Shown here: piece by piece, positions 15,274-23,160 of the stretch
Layout: the number at the start of each line of letters is the position of its first letter
Numbering within the stretch: position 1 is the stretch's first letter
Assembly: GCA_022822275.1 (NCBI GenBank)
Contig: JAJEBZ010000138.1
Coordinates: forward strand, 1 to 40,611
Source: Candidatus Poribacteria bacterium
GTDB taxonomy: Bacteria; Poribacteria; WGA-4E; WGA-3G
Direction of reading: 5' to 3'
DNA length: 40,611 nucleotides
Notes under the pieces: model-generated
What the model saw: the letters and a program-made list of their open reading frames with translations, nothing else
Told to the model about the DNA's origin: nothing
The model's database searches: none
Program-made: the position numbers and the translations under genes

Positions 15274-18200
15274 ATGATGCGCGTCAAGAAAAAATATATG
15301 CTTTCATGTCTAAATCAACACCTCAATTCGCGAGCAAGATGGAGTTGGAAACCTTTGCTGCTTGTACTGCTTCTTGTAACAATGTCCGCTCCGAATACTA
15401 TTTTTGCCCAAGCTACACCACGTCTGAATTCTCTTTTTCCCGCTGGGGCACAAATCGGAAAAACGGTTGAGGTGAAAATTCAAGGCTCAGATTTGGATGG
15501 AGCACATACACTCATTGTTGAAGGTGAACCCGGCATTACAGGCAAACTCAACGCCGGCGGCGGAAAAGTTGACGAAACCCATAAACCTGTTTTTGAAGCA
15601 AACTGTGGACAGTGCCATGAACTTCGCTCACCAAGCAACCGTTCTATGACCGGAACACAATGGGCAGCCGTTGTGAAACGCATGGTGGAAGACAAAGGGG
15701 CTGATATCAGTGACGACGACCAAACGAAAATCATTGACTATCTAAAATCCGCTGCACGGGCAGCCGGCGGCATGACTGCCGAATTAGTTATTGCTCCCGA
15801 TGCACCCATCGGTGTACGTGAAATACGTATTGTCGGTAGAAATGGCGCATCAACAGCATGGCCCTTTGAAATCACGAATGTACCAGACACTGTTGAAACT
15901 GAATCAAACAACGATACAGACTCCGCTACTTCCGTCGAATTGCCAACCATCGTCAATGGTGTCATTAATTATGGCGGTGATGAAGATTATTTTGCATTTA
16001 AGGGAACAAAAGGGGACCGTTGTGTCTTCAACGTCAAAGCATATAGATATAACCACATTAGCCAACAATTCTTCAATCCTACGATCTCACTTTTCAATGC
16101 ACAAGGAAGGGAATTAGCACGAAGCAATGGATTCTATAGCCTTGATCCGCTTATTGACCATACGCTAACTGAAGATGGCACCTATTATCTCCGAATACGT
16201 GACCTGCTCTATCGTGGAAATCCGGATTCTGTTTACCGTTTAACAATAGGCGTAGTACCATACAATACCTATATTTTCCCAACAGGTGGGGAAATTGGGA
16301 ACGTCATACAAACGACTATTGGCGGAGAAAATCTCCCCGAAATTAACTTTGAAGTCAAACTACCGAAAGATCAACAGCCTGGCGTTACACTTGTCCGCAC
16401 TCAGTACGGTATCTTTCCATTTATTGCAAACGAATTTGGAGAAGATATTGAAAAGTTAACAGAAAAAAATGTAGACCAGGCAACTGAAAATGGTTCTGGG
16501 GAAAAAGAAGAACATGCAAAGAGTGTGGAAACTGAAATCCTCTTCCAAACGAAGTGTACGGCTTGTCATGAACTTCGCTCACCAGAGAATCGCGCACTAA
16601 CCGCTCAGCAGTGGGAGAATACTATCACACGCATGGCGGCGAAGGAAAACTCTGATATTACAGACACTGAACGTGACAAAATTATCACGTTTGTTGGTGA
16701 AGAAGTTGTCCGTATGGGACAACTGATTGCGAAACAGATCGGGAATGCACAACACATCGCAACTCCTGGCGCAATAAGTGGTCGAATTTCTCAACCCGGA
16801 GAGGTAGACTATTACCGCTTTACGATCACAGAAGGTTCTCGGCTCGGACCTTGGTGGGTCATCCATCCTTTTGATAACTCAGACGAAAAAGGATTTGACA
16901 CCGTCTATCCACCCGAACTTGAAATTGATCTTGAAAAAGAATATACCGGTAAAAATGGACGGAAAATAAAATGGTATAGGACCAATCGTAGAGGGGAAAG
17001 CGTTTTCTCTGACGTGGCAGAAGACGATGTTACAGGATACGCCTTAACCTACTTCAAATCTCAACGGGATCAAAAGTACATCTTGTCACTCGGTTCAGAT
17101 GATACAATTAAGATTTGGGTAAACGATAAATTGGTCTTCAGTAAATACGTCCATAGACCTCTCAACCGTGGTGATGATGTCATAGAGTTACCAGTAACTA
17201 AAGGCGAAAACAAAATTCTCGTTAAGGTTACAAACGGATACGGGCCTTGGGGATTTTTCGCTGATATTGGTGGTTACTCCATTGATTTGTCCGCAGAAAA
17301 ACTGAACTCTCCGCTAAGTCCTTCGTTAACTTTATTGAATTCAGAAGGGCGAGTTTTAAGAAATAACGCTGGCAGAGGCGGTGAACGGAATGCTATTATC
17401 GATTACAGTTTCGCTCAACCGGGTGAATATGCGCTCCGTGTAGAAGATGTTTCAGGGAAAGGGGGAGCAGGCTATGTCTACCACTTAGACATCCGACCAA
17501 CAGTCCCAAACTTTGCACTATCGGTGACACCCGATAACCCGAACATCGGACGTGGAGGAACAGTACTTCTGGATGTAACGCTACAACGTCGAGTCGGATT
17601 TACAGAACCTATATTACTCTCTGTTGAGAACCTACCGCCTGGCATCACAGCAAGCCAAAGTGCTATCCTCTCCGCAGGTGGAAACAACCGAGGCTATCTG
17701 ACACTGACTGCAGCTCCAGATGCCAAATTAACACATAGCGTGGTACAGGTAGTCGGTACCGTTACAACCGCATCCGGTAATCAGATACGACGTGCCGCAA
17801 CACCAGTAGAAATATACCGAATACGGAATAATGATCAGACTGTTCAGCGAAAAAATGTTGTTGTAAGTATAACAGATTCGTCACCTATTACCGTATCTAC
17901 TGTCCCTAATGAAGTCGTGGTAACACCAGAAGGTCCAGTGGATATCACCGTGAAAGTTGATCGCAAGAGAGGAAACCGACAAAACATGAACTTGACTGTG
18001 GCTGGATTACCTTCGGGTGTTAGGGTTCAGAGACAAACAACTGTACTCCAAAGAGGCAAATCCGAGGCAACAATTACGCTTGTTCCTGATATTGTTTCCG
18101 GTGGAAACAATGAAATACGTCGAAATCCATTCATCGGAAATCAACAGACAAGACCGCATACCTTTGTCATCATTGCCACAGTTGGCAATCGACGCATTGC

Positions 18201-18276
18201 CAGTAGTCCAGCAGTAAAACTCTGGCTCAGAAACTCATCAGATTCTGATAGTCAAGCAATGTTAGAGGACAATTAA
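15274..18276 (+). CDS. large exported protein with two haem-c motifs and pre-peptidase domains
   Basis: A 1000-residue protein with a signal peptide around residues 22-48 (KPLLLVLLLVTMSAPNTIFAQA). Two similar modules each carry a haem-c motif: CGQCH (111-115) and CTACH (428-432), both followed by ELRSPxNRxxT and a helical tail, so the module was duplicated. Between and after them are pre-peptidase C-terminal (PPC) beta domains (about 205-325 and 490-515), a PA14/carbohydrate-binding-like region (about 600-670) with IKIWVNDKLVF, and Ig-like repeats toward the C-terminus. Such proteins accompany DUF1501/DUF1549 genes in Planctomycetes-like genomes. I infer electron transfer or redox sensing at the cell surface. 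The site GGAGG precedes the ATG; a second ATG is the next codon. Confidence 0.8.
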   Translation: MMRVKKKYMLSCLNQHLNSRARWSWKPLLLVLLLVTMSAPNTIFAQATPRLNSLFPAGAQIGKTVEVKIQGSDLDGAHTLIVEGEPGITGKLNAGGGKVDETHKPVFEANCGQCHELRSPSNRSMTGTQWAAVVKRMVEDKGADISDDDQTKIIDYLKSAARAAGGMTAELVIAPDAPIGVREIRIVGRNGASTAWPFEITNVPDTVETESNNDTDSATSVELPTIVNGVINYGGDEDYFAFKGTKGDRCVFNVKAYRYNHISQQFFNPTISLFNAQGRELARSNGFYSLDPLIDHTLTEDGTYYLRIRDLLYRGNPDSVYRLTIGVVPYNTYIFPTGGEIGNVIQTTIGGENLPEINFEVKLPKDQQPGVTLVRTQYGIFPFIANEFGEDIEKLTEKNVDQATENGSGEKEEHAKSVETEILFQTKCTACHELRSPENRALTAQQWENTITRMAAKENSDITDTERDKIITFVGEEVVRMGQLIAKQIGNAQHIATPGAISGRISQPGEVDYYRFTITEGSRLGPWWVIHPFDNSDEKGFDTVYPPELEIDLEKEYTGKNGRKIKWYRTNRRGESVFSDVAEDDVTGYALTYFKSQRDQKYILSLGSDDTIKIWVNDKLVFSKYVHRPLNRGDDVIELPVTKGENKILVKVTNGYGPWGFFADIGGYSIDLSAEKLNSPLSPSLTLLNSEGRVLRNNAGRGGERNAIIDYSFAQPGEYALRVEDVSGKGGAGYVYHLDIRPTVPNFALSVTPDNPNIGRGGTVLLDVTLQRRVGFTEPILLSVENLPPGITASQSAILSAGGNNRGYLTLTAAPDAKLTHSVVQVVGTVTTASGNQIRRAATPVEIYRIRNNDQTVQRKNVVVSITDSSPITVSTVPNEVVVTPEGPVDITVKVDRKRGNRQNMNLTVAGLPSGVRVQRQTTVLQRGKSEATITLVPDIVSGGNNEIRRNPFIGNQQTRPHTFVIIATVGNRRIASSPAVKLWLRNSSDSDSQAMLEDN

Positions 18277-18306
18277 TTTGTCTCTATTTTGTGTAATGCT
18301 ACGAAA

Positions 18307-18340
18307 ACGCTAAGACGTAGTTCCAATTTCGCCTTAGCGT
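18307..18340 (+). terminator. stem-loop downstream of the haem-c/PPC gene
   Basis: ACGCTAAG (18307-18314) pairs with CTTAGCGT (18333-18340). There is no T tract. It may end or protect the transcript. It starts 30 nt after the stop. Confidence 0.35.
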
Positions 18341-18350
18341 CAAATCTATA

Positions 18351-18430
18351 GGGCGAGGTCTCCAACGAATCATGGCATAAGTCATGTGTACTTATGCCAC
18401 TTGCCGTTGATGCGGTTTGGTGCCTCGCCT
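18351..18430 (+). repeat. palindromic repeat interrupted by a hairpin insert (three-way-junction fold)
   Basis: The outer stem GGCGAGG (18352-18358) pairs with 18423-18429. CCAA (18362-18365) pairs with TTGG (18417-18420). A 9-bp inner hairpin TGGCATAAG (18373-18381) pairs with 18391-18399, and CCG/CGG (18404-18406, 18413-18415) may pair. The tail CGTTGAT(GCGG)TTTGGT matches the insert in the palindrome at 39276-39336, so I read it as an interrupted REP-type repeat rather than a known riboswitch. It ends about 58 nt before the Tricorn start. Confidence 0.55.
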
Positions 18431-18487
18431 TTCATATTTCTTAACCTTGTTTTCAACATAATACTAATTCCTTCTATGGAGGTGTAA

Positions 18488-21400
18488 ATGTCAGGATACT
18501 ATCGATTTCCAACTATTTCAAATGACACCATTGTTTTTGTTTGTGAAGATGACTTATGGACAGTCCCAATCAGAGGAGGTATAGCACGTAGACTCACATC
18601 AAATTTAGGCGCAACCAGTTCACCACAATTATCACCAAACGGTGAACATCTTGCATTTGCCGGACGTGAAGAAGGTCCCGCAGAAGTATACATTATGCCC
18701 GCACTCGGAGGAGAAGCAAAACGACTCACCTACCAAGGAAGCAATGCCAGTATTGTCGGATGGGGTGCGGATGGTGAAAACATCCTCTATTCCAGCGGTG
18801 CAGGATCCGCATTTGGCGCATGGTTATGGACCATCTCTCCTGATGGGGGTGAACCGAAACGACTCCCTTACGGTCCAGCTAATCACATCGCATTCGGGAG
18901 GGATGGCGGCGTTGTTCTCGGTAGGTTAACACGAGAACCCGCACGCTGGAAACGCTACCGTGGCGGTACTGCAGGACAACTCTGGATTGATACAAATGGA
19001 GATGGAGAATTTGAACCTTTTGCACCTGTTGAAAGTAACTTTACGACTCCCTTATGGATTGGAGATCGTATCTACTTTATCTCCGACCACGAAGGCGTTG
19101 GAAATATCTATTCCTGCCTAACCTCTGGTGAAGACATACAACGGCACACACATCAAGAAACCTACTACGCACGTTCAGCACAAACTGACGGTGACCACAT
19201 AGTCTACCATGCAGGTGCAGATTTATGGATTTATGATATTGAAGAAGATACAAATCATCAAGTTGACGTGGAATTCCGCAGTCCGCGCATTCAACGCCAA
19301 CGGAAATTCGTCAACGCCTCACAGTACCTTCAAGATTATGCACCATCCGCAGACGGTAGATCTATAACGTTTACTTCCCGTGGTAAACTTTTTACAATGG
19401 CAAATTGGGATGGTGCTGTTCTCCAACACGGAGAACGCAACGGCACACGGTATCGTATGCCGCAATGGCTAAATGATGGAAAACGTATCTTGACGCTTTC
19501 AGATGCTGGTGGAGAAGAGGCACTTGAAATTCACACATGCGATGGGAGTGAAGAAGTAAAACGTCTTGACGAACTGGACATAGGACATGTGCGACAACTT
19601 GCTGTCTGCCCGAAAGGAGATGACCTGAAAGACCAACTCCTCATCGTCAACCAACGTTTTGAATTGCTGCACATAGAACTTGAAAAATTTGAAATGCGTG
19701 TGCTTGACAAAAGCCTATATAACCGTATCCAAGGCGCAAAATGGTCGCCTGATGGAAAATGGATCGCATACAGCTTCCCCGCCACCGAGACCACATCTTC
19801 AATCAAACTGTGTAATGTTGAAACAGGAGAAACTACCTATATCACGAAAACTGAATTCAGTGATTATGCTCCCGCTTGGGATCCTGATGGAAAGTATCTC
19901 TATTTTCTTTCTCATCGCGAATTTGACCCTGTCGGTGATGCATTACAATTTGAGCTTAGTTTTCCTATTGCCACACGTCCGTTGCTGGTGACTTTGCAGA
20001 AAGAACTACCGAACCCGTTTCTCCCTGCAACACCGCCACCTGAAGATGAAAAGGAAAAAGATAAAAAGGAAAATGGCGACAAGGATACTGAAGAAAAAGC
20101 CGATGAAAAAGATGGTGATTCTAAAAAGAAAAAAGATGAGAAAAAGAAGAAACCCATCAAAATTGAGTTAGACGGTATTGAACAGCGCGTTGTTGCCTTT
20201 CCCTATTCACACGGACGTTACAGACAGATCGCTGGCATTGAAGGTAAAGCGATATTTACATCTTTTCCGATTCAGCACGCGCAAAATACACCTGAAGGCG
20301 ATGGTTCAAGCGCGAAAGGTAAACTCCATGCTTACGATTTTAAAGAGCAGAAAAAAGAGGTACTCGTTCCAGATATTGACTCCTTCCAACTTTCGCGAGA
20401 TTACAAAAGCCTTTTATATCGTACAGGAAATCGTTTGCGTATCATAAAAGCAGGTAGAAAAGCTGATGGTGACCAAAAACAGGATAACAAAGGGGGGAAC
20501 CCCCGACATAACGGTTGGATAGAAATCAATCGCGCCAGACCCTCTGTTATACCCGCTGCCGAATGGAAACAGATGTATCGTGAAGCATGGCGACTGCAAC
20601 GCGATTATTTCTGGACTGAGGACATGTCCGATGTTGATTGGGAAAATGTGTACCAACGGTATCTGCCACAACTGGAAAGAATTGCCACCCGTGCCGAATT
20701 TTCTGACCTCATGTGGGAGATGCAAGGAGAACTTGGCACCTCACACGCTTATGAATCTGGCGGGGATTATCGCAGTTCTCCTAACTACGGACAAGGTTTC
20801 CTCGGTGCTGATCTTGTTTACGATCCAGACAACAACGGCTATCGCATCACACACATCGTCCGTGGTGACACATGGCATGAAAGAAGAGACTCACCACTCA
20901 GTGCTCCCGGTATCAATGTCCAAGAAGGGGATATCCTCCTTTCTATCGGTGGACAACCACTCAGCGAAAATGTTTCACCAGGTGAGTTATTAGTCAGCCT
21001 TGGTGGACAAGAGGTTCAAACGACATTCAAGAACAAAAGTGATGGCGAGAAACGCGTTGTCACGATAAAGGTACTTGGCGGCGAAGGCGAATTGCGTTAT
21101 CGCGAATGGGTCGCACAGAATCGCAAATATGTCCACGAAAAAACGGACGGAAAGGTCGGCTATGTCCACATTCCTGATATGGGCAGACGTGGCTATGCTG
21201 AGTTTCACCGCGGCTATCTTGCTGAAGTGAGTTATCCCGGTTTGCTCATCGATGTACGTTACAACGGTGGAGGCAATGTGTCACAACTGATTTTAGAGAA
21301 GTTATCTCGTCGGCGTATCGGCTATGATATACCCCGATGGGGCACACCGCATCCATATCCCACTGCTTCCGTGTTAGGTCCAATGATCGCAGTCACAAAC

Positions 21401-21775
21401 GAGAACGCGGGTTCCGATGGCGACATCTTCTCGCACTGCTTCAAATTGATGGGGTTAGGGAAACTCATCGGTAAGCGAACGTGGGGGGGTGTCATCGGTA
21501 TCTCTCCACATCAAGGTTTCGTAGATGGCGGTTCAACAACGCAACCGGAGTACTCCTTCTGGTTCGTTGATGTTGGCTGGAACGTTGAGAACTACGGCAC
21601 TGACCCAGATATTGAAGTGGATTACCGCCCGCAGGACTATATCGCAGAAGGTGACCCACAACTTGATAAGGCAATTGAGCTTCTCCTCCAAGAGATGGAA
21701 GAGAACCCACCCGAACTCCCCGATTTCGGCGACCGTCCACGCTTAACACTGCCTACCTTGCCAAAAGTGGAATAG
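18488..21775 (+). CDS. Tricorn protease homologue (S41 family)
   Basis: A 1095-residue cytoplasmic serine peptidase of the Tricorn type, which cuts peptides released by other proteases. N-terminal repeats (about 1-480) build the two beta propellers that gate substrate (RFPTISNDTIVFVCEDDLWTVP, SPDGKWIAYSF). A charged low-complexity linker (about 518-557, Lys/Glu/Asp only) is unusual and interrupts the second propeller. The core has GTSH with S752-H753, a PDZ domain (about 800-860), NAGSDGD with nucleophile S976 and D977, and E1021 in QPEYSFW. These match the Ser-His-Ser-Glu set of Thermoplasma Tricorn. No signal peptide is present. The site GGAGG is 6 nt before the ATG. Confidence 0.93.
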   Translation: MSGYYRFPTISNDTIVFVCEDDLWTVPIRGGIARRLTSNLGATSSPQLSPNGEHLAFAGREEGPAEVYIMPALGGEAKRLTYQGSNASIVGWGADGENILYSSGAGSAFGAWLWTISPDGGEPKRLPYGPANHIAFGRDGGVVLGRLTREPARWKRYRGGTAGQLWIDTNGDGEFEPFAPVESNFTTPLWIGDRIYFISDHEGVGNIYSCLTSGEDIQRHTHQETYYARSAQTDGDHIVYHAGADLWIYDIEEDTNHQVDVEFRSPRIQRQRKFVNASQYLQDYAPSADGRSITFTSRGKLFTMANWDGAVLQHGERNGTRYRMPQWLNDGKRILTLSDAGGEEALEIHTCDGSEEVKRLDELDIGHVRQLAVCPKGDDLKDQLLIVNQRFELLHIELEKFEMRVLDKSLYNRIQGAKWSPDGKWIAYSFPATETTSSIKLCNVETGETTYITKTEFSDYAPAWDPDGKYLYFLSHREFDPVGDALQFELSFPIATRPLLVTLQKELPNPFLPATPPPEDEKEKDKKENGDKDTEEKADEKDGDSKKKKDEKKKKPIKIELDGIEQRVVAFPYSHGRYRQIAGIEGKAIFTSFPIQHAQNTPEGDGSSAKGKLHAYDFKEQKKEVLVPDIDSFQLSRDYKSLLYRTGNRLRIIKAGRKADGDQKQDNKGGNPRHNGWIEINRARPSVIPAAEWKQMYREAWRLQRDYFWTEDMSDVDWENVYQRYLPQLERIATRAEFSDLMWEMQGELGTSHAYESGGDYRSSPNYGQGFLGADLVYDPDNNGYRITHIVRGDTWHERRDSPLSAPGINVQEGDILLSIGGQPLSENVSPGELLVSLGGQEVQTTFKNKSDGEKRVVTIKVLGGEGELRYREWVAQNRKYVHEKTDGKVGYVHIPDMGRRGYAEFHRGYLAEVSYPGLLIDVRYNGGGNVSQLILEKLSRRRIGYDIPRWGTPHPYPTASVLGPMIAVTNENAGSDGDIFSHCFKLMGLGKLIGKRTWGGVIGISPHQGFVDGGSTTQPEYSFWFVDVGWNVENYGTDPDIEVDYRPQDYIAEGDPQLDKAIELLLQEMEENPPELPDFGDRPRLTLPTLPKVE

Positions 21776-21797
21776 TATTATCAGTAATGTTCTCATT

Positions 21798-21825
21798 AGG
21801 CGCGTTTTCCCAGCGCGCCTTTTTG
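21798..21825 (+). terminator. intrinsic terminator of the Tricorn gene
   Basis: AGGCGCG (21798-21804) pairs with CGCGCCT (21814-21820) around a 9-nt loop, followed at once by TTTTGTTT. It is a clear rho-independent signal 22 nt after the stop. Confidence 0.85.
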
Positions 21826-21940
21826 TTTAAGCAAAGGACGTATTTTGTAGGGTGTGTAAAGTTTTGTACATTATTTTTGAAAAATCCAAATACACATGAA
21901 ACTTATTGGAAATCCCAATAAACAAACACAAAAAACAAAA

Positions 21941-21968
21941 TTGTCCTCACCCTAAAATAGTGTATAAT
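21941..21968 (+). promoter_or_regulatory. promoter inside MITE-like element
   Basis: TTGTCC (21941-21946), 16 nt, TATAAT (21963-21968). Transcription would begin about at the ATG at 21975. Confidence 0.45.
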
Positions 21969-21974
21969 ATAACT

Positions 21975-22175
21975 ATGAAAACGCAACAAAAAATCACACA
22001 AAACTCAAGAAAAGATAAAAAACTCAGAAAAAAACATGTGTTTTCGAAAAAAACACCTTTCAGCCCCGACTACGACTGGACTAAAAGCCAATTTTCAAAA
22101 CATACCACGGTATGTTATTTCATACCACGTGGTATGTTTTGCAGAATCAGTGCTAACGAAAAATTGAATGTATAA
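21975..22175 (+). CDS. short basic frame inside MITE-like element
   Basis: A 66-residue frame, lysine-rich at the start (MKTQQKITQNSRKDKKLRKK) and then FSPDYDWTKSQF. It lies wholly inside the repeat and starts right at the predicted transcription start. It may be the deleted N-terminus of a transposase, or chance. No family is recognised. Confidence 0.25.
   Translation: MKTQQKITQNSRKDKKLRKKHVFSKKTPFSPDYDWTKSQFSKHTTVCYFIPRGMFCRISANEKLNV
22101..22136. promoter_or_regulatory. twin palindromes in the MITE-like element
   Basis: CATACCACGGTATG (22101-22114) and the perfect 16-bp palindrome CATACCACGTGGTATG (22121-22136) lie 6 nt apart. They look like paired binding sites for a dimeric regulator or transposase subterminal sites. 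Confidence 0.45.
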
Positions 22176-22255
22176 CTCTATTTAAGCAGCGCAAAAAAAC
22201 GAGCAAAATATGTATTGTACAAAAACTTTACACACCCCAGACAAAGAGAAACGAT

Positions 22256-22284
22256 TTGACATTCACTTTGTCATACGTTAAAAT
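22256..22284 (+). promoter_or_regulatory. consensus sigma70 promoter
   Basis: TTGACA (22256-22261), 17 nt, TAAAAT (22279-22284). It begins 21 nt after MITE copy 2 and faces the antitoxin-like gene at 22374. Confidence 0.7.
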
Positions 22285-22373
22285 GTTATCAATCAATAGA
22301 AAAGTCTCTAATCCTAATAAGCACAGAAAGTATACAAAAACCAAGTTGCTAATTTAACAAAAGGACAGTAAGT

Positions 22374-22703
22374 ATGATACCTCCTATAACCAAACTGCTC
22401 ATAAAAATTGATCAACTTGAATGGGATTTAGCAGAAATAAAAAAAGAGTTAGAAAAACTTCAAGCACCGGTCATGAAGTCACTCACATCCGAGGAGCGCA
22501 AGGCAGTACGATCTGCCCGCGTCCGAGCACAAAGGGAAAGATTACGTCCGTCACTTGAAAATACCCTCGGGAAACCCGACCCCGATATTGAAGTACCTAC
22601 GGCAGAAGAACTTCAACAGCTTCTATTGAAGGAAGGGATAAAGCCAGAGGACAATTTGGGCAGTCGTGCTATCATCAAAGAGCGGGAAAGGCGGAGCGAG
22701 TGA
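22374..22703 (+). CDS. coiled-coil antitoxin-like protein
   Basis: A 109-residue protein with a predicted N-terminal coiled coil (residues 5-32, LLIKIDQLEWDLAEIKKELEKLQ) and a basic RSARVRAQRERLR segment, then a PTAEELQQLLLKEGIKPEDN stretch. I do not recognise a named family. Two facts mark it as an antitoxin: its stop overlaps by 4 nt (GTGA) the start of a PIN-domain fragment, and the tail reads like the toxin-binding peptides of VapB-type proteins. It has its own promoter at 22256 and an AAAGGA site. Only the toxin is broken. Confidence 0.55.
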   Translation: MIPPITKLLIKIDQLEWDLAEIKKELEKLQAPVMKSLTSEERKAVRSARVRAQRERLRPSLENTLGKPDPDIEVPTAEELQQLLLKEGIKPEDNLGSRAIIKERERRSE

Positions 22704-22756
22704 ATTATTTCTGGTTAGATGCAAGCGCGTATGCTAAAAAGCACCTTGATCATTAA
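22700..22756 (+). pseudogene. PIN-domain (VapC-like) toxin remnant
   Basis: From the GTG at 22700 the frame reads a PIN N-terminus, NYFWLDASAYAKKHLDH, with the first catalytic aspartate of the fold, then stops at 22754. Intact PIN toxins run about 130 residues. The GTGA overlap with the antitoxin gene is the normal coupling for such pairs. The next 50 nt show no continuation in any frame, so most of the gene has been deleted. Confidence 0.55.
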
Positions 22757-22804
22757 CCTTTTCTTTACCAATATTTTTCATGAACGGATGTGGAGACAAT
22801 AAGC

Positions 22805-23102
22805 ATGGCAAAAACACAAGTTGAAGTCCAATTCACACTTCCTATTGACGAAACACTGCTGCATCATAAAACTGATGCAGAAAAAAACAAAAGAGGCTTT
22901 TGTGCTTGAACTCCTGCGGCAAGGTGACATAAGCGCGGGCAAAGCTGCAGAACTTCTTAATATATCGCGATGGGATCTCTCAGAGTTGATGTTTGCTGCC
23001 GGAATTTCTCCTTTTGCTGAGCAGACTGCAGAAGAATTGGCAACTGAAGTCGAAAGTGCTTTAGAAGTTTTAACTAACCAACATAAGAATTCAGATTTAT
23101 AG
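22805..23102 (+). pseudogene. UPF0175 antitoxin-like gene split by a frameshift in A7
   Basis: The frame from the ATG at 22805 encodes the UPF0175 N-terminus (QVEVQFTLPIDETLLHH) and stops within 35 codons. The rest of the family (KTKEAFVLELLRQGDISAGK, AAELLNIS, GISPFAEQTAEEL) is in another frame through 23102. Reading a run of seven As (22881-22887) as six would join them into one normal 98-residue protein. UPF0175 proteins contain a helix-turn-helix and usually precede a PIN-type DUF3368 toxin, which is absent here. Either the gene is dead, the run slips during transcription, or the assembly has a base error. Confidence 0.7.
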
Positions 23103-23160
23103 ATAGTTAATTACTATTTGACAAAATAACATATATGCGATATTATAACTAAGGGAGAAT

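Larger units (their letters stand above)
21853..22234. repeat. MITE-like element, copy 2 (382 bp)
   Basis: The left end TGTGTAAAGTTTTGTACA (21853-21870) is mirrored by 22216-22234 with a single extra A; GGG/CCC outside the ends extends the symmetry. The right-hand 75 bp is shared with copy 1 at 12028. This longer copy contains its own promoter (21941-21968), a short frame and twin palindromes. I infer an internally deleted insertion sequence; the GTGTAAA ends recall IS256-type elements, but that is not certain. No target duplication is visible. Confidence 0.7.

Noticed and set aside
18351-18430. A riboswitch upstream of the Tricorn gene
   Set aside because: The fold is riboswitch-like, but no known consensus was recognised, and the insert tail is shared with a repeat at 39276, which favours a mobile repeat. 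It cannot be fully excluded.
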